From CAG-411 sp050875145 (GTDB taxonomy: Bacteria; Bacillota; Clostridia; Lachnospirales; Lachnospiraceae): a stretch of 22,115 nt of DNA. The translations under genes were made by a program, and so were the position numbers. Each line of letters opens with the position of its first letter. The stretch's first letter is position 1. This document shows, piece by piece, positions 7,973-15,649 of the stretch. The DNA lies in contig JBNMLH010000027.1 in the NCBI GenBank assembly GCA_050875145.1, forward strand, positions 1-22,115, given 5' to 3'. A model generated the notes under the pieces. It was not told the origin of the DNA. It made no database searches and was given only the letters and a program-made list of their open reading frames with translations.

Positions 7973-8001
7973 TTGCAAAATAGAACATATGTTTGTATAA
8001 T
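7973..8001 (+). promoter_or_regulatory. Promoter of the radical SAM / DUF4130 / AlkD operon
   Basis: TTGCAA (7973-7978, four of six consensus bases) and a perfect TATAAT (7996-8001) are 17 bp apart. Transcription would start near 8008, so the in-frame TTG at 7993 cannot be the start codon and the ATG at 8008 is very unlikely to be. This supports ATG 8029. The spacer is filled by a LexA-type operator. Confidence 0.75.
7982..7995 (+). promoter_or_regulatory. LexA/DinR (SOS) box
   Basis: AGAACATATGTTTG matches the Gram-positive LexA/DinR consensus CGAACRNRYGTTYG at 13 of 14 positions; only the first base differs. It exactly occupies the spacer between the -35 and -10 elements, the classic place for repression. 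It predicts induction of the downstream repair genes by DNA damage. Confidence 0.8.
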
Positions 8002-8028
8002 AAATGTATGATTGAGAGAAAAACAGAA

Positions 8029-9501
8029 ATGTCTATACAGGATAAATTAAAAATATTAGCGGATGCGGCAAAGTATGATGTAGCATGCACTTCCAGCGGT
8101 GTAGATAGAAAGGGAAAGGAAGGATTCCTGGGGAATGCCGAAAGTTGTGGTATATGCCATAGCTTTGCTTCAGATGGAAGGTGTGTATCATTATTAAAAA
8201 TATTGATGACCAATCATTGCATCTATGATTGTAAATATTGTTGCAATCGCGTGTCTAAGGATACTCCCAGAGCTACTTTTACGCCAGAGGAAATCTGCGA
8301 ATTAGTCCTTTCTTTTTATAAAAGAAACTATATAGAGGGATTGTTTTTAAGCTCTGGAGTAGTAAAAAATCCCGCTTACACCATGGAGAAAATGTGTGAG
8401 ACGCTTGCCTTGCTGCGTTACAAATATAAATTTAATGGATACATTCATGTAAAATCCATTCCCGGAGCACCAGAGGAGTTGCTGGGAACTGCGGGTTATC
8501 TGGCAGACCGCATCAGCATTAATATGGAATTGTGTCAGAAAGAAAGTCTGGAAAAACTGGCACCAAATAAAAGTGTTCAGACTATTATGGAACCTATGAA
8601 GATGGTTAGTGATACAATTGCGGTACATCGATTAGCCATTGGAAAGGATGCCAGAATGGAGCGAAGTCAGGTAAATCAATATCTTCCTAAAAGCATTTTT
8701 TTTCAGTCCGAAAAAGATAAAATTGCATCTGTGGATAAAAAACTTCTGATCAATATGTTGCCACAGGAAAAGAAAAGGAATGCCCTAAATTCTTCTGTGG
8801 TAGATAAGTTTTTACCGCTTGGAGGAACGTATCCTGCTAAAAACAGAGCCTTTGCGCCTGCAGGGCAGAGTACCCAGATGATTGTGGGAGCTACGCCAGA
8901 AACAGACTATCATTTATTACAGACCACGCAGGAACTGTATCGAAGATTTGACTTAAAACGTGTGTTTTATTCGGCATACATTCCTATCAATGAAGATAAG
9001 GACTTGCCAGACCTTGGAACAGCGCCACCATTGTTAAGAGAGCATCGGTTATATCAGGCGGATTGGCTGCTTCGTTTTTATGGGTTTCATGCACAGGAAT
9101 TATTAAGTGAGGAAAGACCAAATTTCAATGAAAAACTAGATCCAAAGTGTGATTGGGCAGTCAGACATTTGGAAGAATTTCCCGTAGAAGTACAGACGGC
9201 ATCTTATGATAAGATTCTTCGTATACCTGGGGTAGGACCAAAGTCAGCACGCAGGATCATGCAGGCAAGAAGATATGGAAAATTAGATTTCTCGGCATTG
9301 AAAAAGATGGGTGTAGTATTGAAACGGGCACATTATTTTATCACTTGTAATGGAAAAATGATGTATCATACGCCCATAGAGGAAACGTATATTACCCATC
9401 AATTAGAGGATACAGGGAGGAAAGAAAACTGGCAGATACAACATGAGAATACGGTCAGACAGATGTCTTTGTTTACCGATTTTCATTTGCAGCAGTCTTA
9501 A
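8029..9501 (+). CDS. Radical SAM protein, putative DNA modification/repair, with HhH tail
   Basis: A 490-residue member of the radical SAM family annotated as putative DNA modification/repair protein and usually encoded beside a DUF4130 protein. The [4Fe-4S]-SAM cluster motif is C64-x3-C68-x2-C71 (HCIYDCKYCCNR). Further cysteines at 20, 40, 43 and 52 (family motif ACTSSG; ESCGICH...GRC) are conserved features of the N-terminus. A helix-hairpin-helix DNA-binding motif, LRIPGVGPKSARRI, lies near 397-411. The substrate is unknown. The start is ATG 8029, chosen because the promoter -10 at 7996-8001 places transcription just upstream and MSIQDKLKILADAAKYDVAC fits the family start; the ribosome site (GAGAG, 8014-8018) is weak. 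First gene of a three-gene operon under a LexA box. Confidence 0.88.
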   Translation: MSIQDKLKILADAAKYDVACTSSGVDRKGKEGFLGNAESCGICHSFASDGRCVSLLKILMTNHCIYDCKYCCNRVSKDTPRATFTPEEICELVLSFYKRNYIEGLFLSSGVVKNPAYTMEKMCETLALLRYKYKFNGYIHVKSIPGAPEELLGTAGYLADRISINMELCQKESLEKLAPNKSVQTIMEPMKMVSDTIAVHRLAIGKDARMERSQVNQYLPKSIFFQSEKDKIASVDKKLLINMLPQEKKRNALNSSVVDKFLPLGGTYPAKNRAFAPAGQSTQMIVGATPETDYHLLQTTQELYRRFDLKRVFYSAYIPINEDKDLPDLGTAPPLLREHRLYQADWLLRFYGFHAQELLSEERPNFNEKLDPKCDWAVRHLEEFPVEVQTASYDKILRIPGVGPKSARRIMQARRYGKLDFSALKKMGVVLKRAHYFITCNGKMMYHTPIEETYITHQLEDTGRKENWQIQHENTVRQMSLFTDFHLQQS

Positions 9502-9529
9502 GAAGAATGTATAAGTTGGAGGTGATCCT

Positions 9530-10306
9530 GTGACTGTATTTACCTGTGGTTCAGATATCGAATCTATATTTACCTGTATCTATGATGCATGGGCTTGGGC
9601 ATTGCAGTATGGACATGAAAATTTGCGATTAGAGCGAGAACCAATTTTGCAAAGCAGTCTTTTTGATACCTATGTTCATGTGGAACCAGACAGGGAAAAG
9701 GCAGAAAAGGTGGCGCGCTCTATACGAAATAAAATATCTTTTCAGGCATATATTCATATTTTTTATGGTTGCTTATATGCAGAGGATGTGTTAGACAGTA
9801 TGTATCAATATTTGCGTATCGGTTTTCGGGTAGGAAAAAACATAGAACATATGCTTACCGAGCCAGCGGTAATGCGGATGATGGAGGTACGCAGAAGAGT
9901 TGGAAATGAGATACACTATTTTCGAGAGTTTGTACGTTTTCAATGTATCGATGAAAAAGTTCTGGTAAGCCATATTGAGCCAAAAAATAATGTACTATAT
10001 GAGGTAGCAAGACATTTTTCAGATCGAATGCCATCTGAATATTGGATTTTGGTTGATGATAGAAGGAAAATTGCAGTTGTACATGAACCAAAAGAAGAAA
10101 TGTATATACAACAGTTGGAAGAAGAACAGTATAAAAAACTGCGACAGACAGAGAAAGTACAAGATGAATTTACGGAGCTTTGGAAGATATTTTTTGATAC
10201 GATTGGAATTAAAGAACGGGAAAATAGAACATGTCAAAGAAATCTATTTCCGATTTGGATGAGAAAACATGTAACGGAGTTTATGGAAGGGAAAATAGAT
10301 GAATAG
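9530..10306 (+). CDS. DUF4130 DNA-metabolism protein, partner of the radical SAM protein
   Basis: A 258-residue protein of the family described as 'probable DNA metabolism protein' (DUF4130), almost always next to the radical SAM protein encoded upstream. In some bacteria the same family is fused to a uracil-DNA glycosylase domain; that domain is absent here. Visible family features include VRRRVGNEIHYFREFVRF, ARHFSDRMPSEYWILVDDRRKIAVVH and the C-terminal RKHVTEF signature. Translation starts at GTG 9530 behind an excellent GGAGGTGA (9518-9525), 28 nt after the radical SAM stop. The 3' end overlaps the AlkD start by 8 nt. Molecular activity is unknown; a DNA repair role follows from context and the LexA box. 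Confidence 0.85.
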   Translation: MTVFTCGSDIESIFTCIYDAWAWALQYGHENLRLEREPILQSSLFDTYVHVEPDREKAEKVARSIRNKISFQAYIHIFYGCLYAEDVLDSMYQYLRIGFRVGKNIEHMLTEPAVMRMMEVRRRVGNEIHYFREFVRFQCIDEKVLVSHIEPKNNVLYEVARHFSDRMPSEYWILVDDRRKIAVVHEPKEEMYIQQLEEEQYKKLRQTEKVQDEFTELWKIFFDTIGIKERENRTCQRNLFPIWMRKHVTEFMEGKIDE

Positions 10307-11003
10307 AATACAGCAACAATTATTAGAATTAAAAGATAATTCCTATAAGGAATTTCATGCAAAGTTAATTCCTACGGTGGAGAAAGCTAAGATTATAGGA
10401 GTGCGGACACCAGTGCTTCGCAAGTATGCAAAAGAACTTTTAAAACAGGCAAAAACAGATGAAAAAGTGAAAGAAGAAGTGGAACAGTTTATGGAACAAC
10501 TCCCTCATATATATTATGAAGAAAATAACCTGCATGGATTGTTGATAGAGGGGATAAAAGAGTATGAAGAATGTGTACAAAAATTAGATAGTTTTCTGCC
10601 TTATGTGGATAACTGGGCAACTTGCGATCTTTTGTCCATGAAACTATTTAAGAAATATCCGCAACCTATACTGGAAAAGGTGAAACAATGGATGGCATCT
10701 AAGCATACCTATACAGTCCGATTTGGGATTGAAACATTAATGCGCTATTATTTGGAAGAACAATTTAAGCCAGAGTATTTGCAATGGGTGGCAGCAGTCG
10801 ATTCAGAGGAATATTATGTAAAGATGATGGTGGCATGGTATTTTGCTACGGCACTTGCGAAGCAGTATGAAGCGACGCTTCCTTATTTAGAAAAAGGACT
10901 TCTTCCTACTTGGAATCATAACAAAACAATACAAAAGGCAGTAGAAAGTTATCGGATTACACCAGAACAAAAGCAATATCTTAGGACATTAAAACGAAAA
11001 TAA
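10299..11003 (+). CDS. alkD: AlkD-like HEAT-repeat DNA glycosylase
   Basis: AlkD proteins excise bulky or cationic alkylated bases without flipping them. The 234-residue all-helical protein fits the family length. DNWATCD places Trp106 and Asp110 four residues apart, as for the catalytic Trp/Asp pair of AlkD; Arg141 (VRFGIETLMRYY) and Trp180 (MMVAWYFATAL) fit the other lesion-binding positions. The end has the typical NKTIQKAVESYRI. It overlaps the DUF4130 gene (ATGAATAG), so it is translationally coupled; GGAAGGG (10285-10291) serves as the ribosome site. Last gene of the LexA-boxed operon. No clear terminator follows. Specificity cannot be told, and the symbol is by similarity only. Confidence 0.85.
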   Translation: MNRIQQQLLELKDNSYKEFHAKLIPTVEKAKIIGVRTPVLRKYAKELLKQAKTDEKVKEEVEQFMEQLPHIYYEENNLHGLLIEGIKEYEECVQKLDSFLPYVDNWATCDLLSMKLFKKYPQPILEKVKQWMASKHTYTVRFGIETLMRYYLEEQFKPEYLQWVAAVDSEEYYVKMMVAWYFATALAKQYEATLPYLEKGLLPTWNHNKTIQKAVESYRITPEQKQYLRTLKRK

Positions 11004-11178
11004 GTAGAAAAGGTTAGTCTTGTCTATTTATTGAGTATTATCAAATGTGAAAAGCGACAGAGAGATATTGGTATTTTTAGGAAAGTTATTTCGTGGGGTC
11101 TTTACTATAGTGTGTGTACCGCATCCTTTGAACCATAATTAAATTTTTGATGAGAAGTAATAGGGATACACTTTTTTC

Positions 11179-11207
11179 TTGATTGTAGTGAAAGATAGTG
11201 ATAGGAT
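11179..11207 (+). promoter_or_regulatory. Possible promoter of the glycogen synthase gene
   Basis: TTGATT (11179-11184) and TAGGAT (11202-11207) are 17 bp apart, each matching four or five consensus bases. It lies 60 nt before the glycogen synthase ATG. The gap 11004-11267 shows no other gene or clear terminator. Confidence 0.35.
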
Positions 11208-11267
11208 AGATATATTAGCGTGACTAATTAGGAAAGTTACGATGCAATAAGTATAGGGGGATTCGGA

Positions 11268-13400
11268 ATGGCAGAGAAAACAAAAAGCGTTGCAACGGAT
11301 GAAAAAATAAAAGATACAGTAGTATCGTCAGAGGAGACAATGGAGGAAAATAAGGCAACGAAAACAGCCGGGAGTACCGGGACAAAGAAACAGGCTACTG
11401 CCGCATCGGAAAAGAAAACGTCATCAGCAAAAAAGGTGTCAACTAAAGCAACCGAGGAAAAAGTGCAAGATGAGACGGATAAGGATAAAATAGAAGAGAA
11501 AACAACAATCAAAAGAAAAACAACAAAGACAGCCGCAAAAGAGGCGGATGAGGCTAAGGCAGATAAAAAGACAACGACGAGAAAGACTACAAAGAAAGCC
11601 ACGACAACAACAAGGAAGAAAACAACCAAAAAAGAGGAACCAGAAAAAGAAAGTAGCACAAAAAAAGTAACCGTAAAGAAGGAAAATCCGAAAGAAGAAA
11701 GCAGTCAAAAAAAGACGGCAACAAAGAAAGAAAACGCAGAAGAAAAAAATACAAGAAAGAGTACAACAAGAAGTACGGCAAGAAAAAAAACAACAGAAAA
11801 AGAAGAAGAGAAGAAAGTTTCTGTATCTGATGGAAAAGAAAAGGAAGTATCAGAAGAGAAAGCAGGAAAGCAGGCTGCACCGAAAAAATCAGAAGAAATG
11901 ATGCAGGAGGAGCAGAAAATGGAAGAAAAAGTGGAAGAACCGATTTATAGAAAAAAAATATTGTTTGTTGGTTCAGAATGTTATCCATTTGTAAAGACAG
12001 GTGGTTTAGGTGATGTTATGTATGCATTGCCAAAAGCACTGAATAAGGTAGGATGTGATGCTAGGGTAATCTTACCAAAATATCGTTGTATTCCATGGGA
12101 GTATCAGGAAAAGATGGAATATATTCATAATTTTTACATGGACTTGAGACGTGATGGAAAAAATTATTATGTAGGTGTTTTCAAATATGAAATGGATGGC
12201 GTAACTTACTACTTTGTCGACAATGAAGAATTGTTCAGTGAAGGAAATCCATATACAAGCATACCAAACGATGTCGTAAAGTTTACTTATTTTTGTAAGG
12301 CAGCGTTAGCAGTCTTGCCAATTGTTGATTTTATACCAGACATCATTCATTGCCATGATTGGCAGGCAAGTCTTGTGCCAATTTATTTGCGTACATTATT
12401 TTCGAATACAGAGACTTGTAGAAGAGCACAGACGATTATGACAATCCACAATCTAAAATTCCAGGGTGTATGCAATTTGGAGACACTTCGTTTTTGGAGC
12501 GGACTTCCAGATGATGTATTTACAGATGGCGTATTAAAAGATGGAATCGATGCGAATATGTTAAAGGGTGGTTTGACCTATGCCAATAAAATTTCAACTG
12601 TAAGTAATACTTATGCTGGCGAGATTAAGACTGCCACATATGGAGAACATCTGGATCAACATATTGGGTATCATCATATGAAATTATGCGGTATTGTGAA
12701 TGGTATTGATTATGATATGTATAATCCAACAACAGATTCCTATATCTATGAAAACTATTCAATTAAGGATGTAATTGAAAAGAAAAAGAAGAATAAGAGA
12801 GCACTTCAGGAAGAGTTAGGATTAGAGCAGGATACAGGTAAATTTGTAGTGGGAATTATTTCAAGATTAACAGATCAGAAGGGATTGGATCTGATTAATT
12901 TCATAATGAATGCACTTGTAGACCCTTATACACAGGTAGCAGTACTTGGTACAGGTGATCCAAGATACGAAGAGTCTTTCCGCTATTACGAAAATCATTT
13001 TAAGGGAAGAGTTTGTTCAAATATTATGTATTCTGAGGAACGTGCTCATAAGATTTATGCTGGTGCAGATGCATTGTTGGTACCATCTCAATTTGAACCA
13101 TGTGGTTTGACACAGTTGATTGCCATGCATTACGGAACAGTTCCAATTGTTCGTGAAACAGGTGGCTTGAAGGATACGGTACAGGCTTACAATGAATATG
13201 AAGAAACAGGAAATGGATTTTCCTTTTATGAGTACAATGCAAACCAGTTGTTAAATATTGTGAATTATGCTAAAACAGTATATTTCACAAGGAGAGAATC
13301 TTGGGATGCCATGGTAAAACGTGATATGGAACAGGATGTATCATGGGCAAGATCTGCGACACAATATAAAGCATTGTATGATTCTATGTTAGGTTGGTAA
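11268..13400 (+). CDS. glgA: Glycogen synthase (GT5) with long Lys/Thr/Glu-rich N-terminal tail
   Basis: Transfers glucose from ADP-glucose to growing alpha-1,4-glucan. The catalytic part (about 229-710) is a complete GT5 enzyme: KILFVGSECYPFVKTGGLGD with ADP-glucose-binding Lys243 (KTGGL), HCHDWQA, TIHNLKFQG, NGIDYDMYNP, ISRLTDQKG, and SQFEPCGLTQL...ETGGLKDTV near the C-terminus. Residues 1-228 are not part of any GlgA: low complexity, almost only K, T, E, S, A, with blocks such as KKTTTRKTTKKATTTTRKK that resemble histone H1 or HU-like tails, with acidic stretches between. The first ATG has AGGGGG (11255-11260). An internal AGGAGG (11905-11910) precedes in-frame ATG 11919, which would give a normal 493-residue enzyme. 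No other glycogen gene is adjacent. Confidence 0.9.
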   Translation: MAEKTKSVATDEKIKDTVVSSEETMEENKATKTAGSTGTKKQATAASEKKTSSAKKVSTKATEEKVQDETDKDKIEEKTTIKRKTTKTAAKEADEAKADKKTTTRKTTKKATTTTRKKTTKKEEPEKESSTKKVTVKKENPKEESSQKKTATKKENAEEKNTRKSTTRSTARKKTTEKEEEKKVSVSDGKEKEVSEEKAGKQAAPKKSEEMMQEEQKMEEKVEEPIYRKKILFVGSECYPFVKTGGLGDVMYALPKALNKVGCDARVILPKYRCIPWEYQEKMEYIHNFYMDLRRDGKNYYVGVFKYEMDGVTYYFVDNEELFSEGNPYTSIPNDVVKFTYFCKAALAVLPIVDFIPDIIHCHDWQASLVPIYLRTLFSNTETCRRAQTIMTIHNLKFQGVCNLETLRFWSGLPDDVFTDGVLKDGIDANMLKGGLTYANKISTVSNTYAGEIKTATYGEHLDQHIGYHHMKLCGIVNGIDYDMYNPTTDSYIYENYSIKDVIEKKKKNKRALQEELGLEQDTGKFVVGIISRLTDQKGLDLINFIMNALVDPYTQVAVLGTGDPRYEESFRYYENHFKGRVCSNIMYSEERAHKIYAGADALLVPSQFEPCGLTQLIAMHYGTVPIVRETGGLKDTVQAYNEYEETGNGFSFYEYNANQLLNIVNYAKTVYFTRRESWDAMVKRDMEQDVSWARSATQYKALYDSMLGW
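11905..11921 (+). promoter_or_regulatory. Internal Shine-Dalgarno and start codon within glgA
   Basis: AGGAGG (11905-11910) lies 8 nt before ATG 11919 (Met218), in frame with the glycogen synthase. Initiation here would remove nearly all of the disordered tail and leave 493 residues, close to normal GlgA length. The tail is purine-rich, so a chance match is possible. Confidence 0.45.
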
Positions 13401-13471
13401 ACATAATAATTGGAAGATAGGATATAGCAGCGGATAGGTTCAATTGTTTTCTATTGTTGTGTACATTTGTA

Positions 13472-13573
13472 AGAAAAAGAAAACGAAGATTGAGGTAGAG
13501 GAACGGTTTCCCAAAAGTAGCTAAAATGTTTATTTATTTTGGAGCTTCACCTTAATTGTCGTTTTCTTTTTTT
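13472..13573 (+). terminator. Long branched hairpin with T-tract after glgA
   Basis: The arms 13472-13496 and 13549-13573 pair over about 24 positions with few mismatches and wobbles (core AAAAGAAAACGA/TCGTTTTCTTTT), ending in seven T. Inside are hairpins 13500-13503/13508-13511 (GGAA/TTCC) and 13521-13527/13536-13542 (CTAAAAT/ATTTTGG). This makes a three-way junction of about 100 nt. It most simply acts as the glgA terminator, 70 nt after the stop, but the branched shape is more than a terminator needs. It matches no riboswitch class I recognise. The remainder of the gap 13401-13713 holds a small hairpin (13610-13615/13620-13625) and the next promoter. Confidence 0.5.
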
Positions 13574-13621
13574 GCAATTCTTAAAATTACATTAGAAACT
13601 CCATAATAAGCAATATCCGTA

Positions 13622-13650
13622 TTGCAAAATCGCTTTTTGTGTGCTAAGAT
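13622..13650 (+). promoter_or_regulatory. Putative promoter of the secreted repeat protein gene
   Basis: TTGCAA (13622-13627) and TAAGAT (13645-13650) are 17 bp apart. The -35 overlaps the 3' arm of the hairpin GCAATA/TATTGC (13610-13625), which could be a protein site. Leader of about 57 nt to the ATG at 13714. Confidence 0.5.
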
Positions 13651-13713
13651 AAAGCTGGTTCTTGAAAGAACGCAAAACTAAAATATAAAAGGGAAAAGTG
13701 AGGAGAGATTAAA

Positions 13714-14916
13714 ATGAAGAAAAAATGGCTAGCAGGCATTTGTGTTATGACTTGTGTTGCATCTTTATTAGCGCCAGGAAGTATGACTATGCAGGATAAA
13801 CGTGCAACCAGTAACATTGCATATGCAGAAACTACAAATACACAATATGAAGGTACTTATACGGTACCAGTTACCAGTACGGTAAGTAAAAATGATTCAA
13901 TTGCATCTATAAAAAAGGTATCTTTCGAAGGAAACATTTCTGATAGCAATACAGAAGATGTTTATTTATTAAATGTGCAGGAATCAGGTGTTAATTTAGA
14001 AATTCAGGGAGCTGTAGAAAATTTATCTGCTAGGATGGAATTGCAGACACTGGCAGGAAATACTTTAAAAAGTTGTATATTAAACAGCTATAGTGAGATG
14101 ATTGATACAACCACTGGTACGAGAGAAGCAGGAATTTATAAATATTATTTAGCAAAGGGACAGTACCTTTGTAAAATAAGTAAAAATTATGGTTCGGGAA
14201 CACTTGCGTATAAGGTGAATACTTATTCTGTGGATGCATCAGAGGCAAAGGGCATATCCTTTGGCCAAAGGTATATATCTTACGCAGGACATGCAGCACA
14301 GTATAAAAAAATAACAGTTAAAGAAGCTGGAAAATTGACAATTAAAAGCAATGAGTATAATAGTTTGTCAGAAGTATATGATACACAGCTTGTAAACACG
14401 AACGGGGATTATTTTACTCTTTGTAATGCAAAGAAGAAAGAATTAACTTCAGCATCAAGTAGTACAACAAACAAATGCTATGGAGTGAAAAAGGGAACCT
14501 ATTATATAAAAATGTCTCGTACATATTACGATTATAGAGTATATTCTGTTTCCTTTAAAAAGGCAGGAACACCAACGAATACAAAGAAGAAAACTGCAAA
14601 AACAGTTACGAAAAAGTTGCAAAGCTATGTATTAACTTCTGAAAGTAGTGCAACACAGTGGTACAAATTTACTTTAAAAAAGGCAAAAAGAATGAAATTC
14701 TATATAAACAATCAAACAGATGACCGTTTAAGAATAGAAATTCAGAAGAAGGGCGATAGTGCATCTGTATTATATGTGGATAAAAATGACTATACAAATA
14801 TTCAGCGTACCAATTATGGTAAAGTTACAAAGTGGGAGAAGGGAACCTATTATGTGAAGATTACCAAATATTATACAAGTAATACGGGTGGAATTGTACA
14901 GGTGAAATTAAAATAA
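13714..14916 (+). CDS. Secreted protein with three PPC-like beta-sandwich repeats
   Basis: A 400-residue predicted exported protein. Residues 1-38 form a signal peptide with a likely cleavage after AYA (36-38). The mature part consists of three units of about 110-116 residues, each with a strand pattern ending in the same motif: AKGQYLCKISKNY near 148, KKGTYYIKMSRTYY near 258 and EKGTYYVKITKYY near 375. Motifs of the form 'KGTYYVKI' near the end of a jelly-roll unit are characteristic of bacterial pre-peptidase C-terminal (PPC)-like domains, which often bind carbohydrate or protein. No peptidase or anchoring domain is present, so the protein would be released or held by non-covalent contacts. 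GAGGAGAG (13700-13707) is the ribosome site. Function unknown. Confidence 0.75.
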   Translation: MKKKWLAGICVMTCVASLLAPGSMTMQDKRATSNIAYAETTNTQYEGTYTVPVTSTVSKNDSIASIKKVSFEGNISDSNTEDVYLLNVQESGVNLEIQGAVENLSARMELQTLAGNTLKSCILNSYSEMIDTTTGTREAGIYKYYLAKGQYLCKISKNYGSGTLAYKVNTYSVDASEAKGISFGQRYISYAGHAAQYKKITVKEAGKLTIKSNEYNSLSEVYDTQLVNTNGDYFTLCNAKKKELTSASSSTTNKCYGVKKGTYYIKMSRTYYDYRVYSVSFKKAGTPTNTKKKTAKTVTKKLQSYVLTSESSATQWYKFTLKKAKRMKFYINNQTDDRLRIEIQKKGDSASVLYVDKNDYTNIQRTNYGKVTKWEKGTYYVKITKYYTSNTGGIVQVKLK

Positions 14917-14921
14917 TAGTT

Positions 14922-14958
14922 AATAAGGTATGTCTATGGTAGACATACCTTATTTTTT
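14922..14958 (+). terminator. Strong intrinsic terminator
   Basis: A perfect 15-bp stem (14922-14936/14940-14954, core GGTATGTCTA/TAGACATACC) with loop TGG and a T run. It starts 5 nt after the stop codon. The following 180 nt up to the tRNA promoter show no gene. Confidence 0.93.
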
Positions 14959-15137
14959 CTTTATTACTTGATTTATGTAAGCCTCTATGAACCGTTTACC
15001 TGTTGATTGATAGAACTAATTTTTTTATGGAAAAATCTTAATTTGATAGAAAAAGGTACAGCTTATTTTCAATAAAGAGAGAATGGATAGAAGTAACTTT
15101 TTCATTTTTGGAAGTGGTTTAATTGCTTATAATTGGC

Positions 15138-15166
15138 TTTACAAAATAGTGAAAATATGTTATTAT
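15138..15166 (+). promoter_or_regulatory. Promoter of tRNA-Leu
   Basis: TTTACA (15138-15143) and TATTAT (15161-15166), each five of six consensus bases, with a 17-bp spacer. Transcription would begin near 15173, 8 nt before the mature tRNA. A palindrome ATGTTAT/ATAACAT (15157-15173) overlaps the -10. Confidence 0.75.
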
Positions 15167-15180
15167 ATAACATGTTGTTT

Positions 15181-15264
15181 GCACGCATGGCGGAATTGGC
15201 AGACGCGCATGGTTCAGGTCCATGTCCTGTAACAGGGGTGAGGGTTCAAGTCCCTCTGTGTGCA
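15181..15264 (+). tRNA. tRNA-Leu (anticodon CAG)
   Basis: Class II tRNA of 84 nt. The acceptor stem is GCACGCA/TGTGTGC with one wobble and discriminator A. The anticodon arm CATGG-TTCAGGT-CCATG gives anticodon CAG. The long variable arm CCTG-TAA-CAGG is typical of leucine tRNAs, and the T-arm is GAGGG-TTCAAGT-CCCTC. CCA is not encoded. Confidence 0.95.
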
Positions 15265-15320
15265 CGATTGCATTTTAGAATGTAAAGGATAAGTGAAGAC
15301 ACTATGTGGTGTGAAAAGCT

Positions 15321-15454
15321 GTAGAGCAGTCTCACCGAACTTATATACAACGGTACCGATGTGCATGTGGTACATTGGTGCTATGTTTAACCATCAATGT
15401 ATTATAGATACAGAGCAGAACGAGTTGTTATAAGTTTGGTTGGGGCTGTTTTTC
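15321..15454 (+). ncRNA. Unidentified structured RNA with terminator-like 3' end
   Basis: A closing helix of about 24 pairs with only two single-base bulges forms between 15327-15351 and 15424-15448. Inside it are a 10-bp hairpin (15353-15362/15372-15381, loop 9 nt) and a 5-bp hairpin TGTAT/ATACA (15398-15402/15408-15412). TTTTTCTTTT follows. It starts about 60 nt after tRNA-Leu with no clear promoter between, so it may be cotranscribed with the tRNA, end that transcript, or act as a leader element for the phosphatase gene 200 nt on. Several helix pairs are G-T wobbles, which fits an RNA better than a DNA palindrome. It matches no family I recognise (not T-box, not a known riboswitch). Confidence 0.5.
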
Positions 15455-15571
15455 TTTTGAAAAAAGTGGAAAACAATTGTGTTTGCTATGAAAATTTCAA
15501 AATAAAGGACAGACATTACTAGAACTATATGGATGTGTACCATTACAAGTGTCGAATTGCGAAAATATAGG

Positions 15572-15600
15572 TTGCTTCTTATGGAATAGTACGATATATA
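15572..15600 (+). promoter_or_regulatory. Putative promoter of the alkaline phosphatase gene
   Basis: TTGCTT (15572-15577) and TATATA (15595-15600) are 17 bp apart. Start of transcription near 15607 would leave a 43-nt leader to ATG 15650. No clear Pho-box direct repeats were seen. Confidence 0.45.
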
Positions 15601-15649
15601 GCAGATTTTGTATTTTGCAAGCACTTGGAAAAAGAAGGGAGAAAGAAAC

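Noticed and set aside
11237..11988. Overlapping long frames on the minus strand opposite the glgA tail
   Set aside because: They are complements of the Lys/Glu/Thr-rich codons and give low-complexity Phe/Leu/Ser strings; no ribosome site or homology signal.
13490..13520. Lysine riboswitch (L-box) start, GAGGTAGAGG
   Set aside because: Only the first few bases match; the element is about 100 nt, lacks the other L-box helices, and the following gene has no lysine link.
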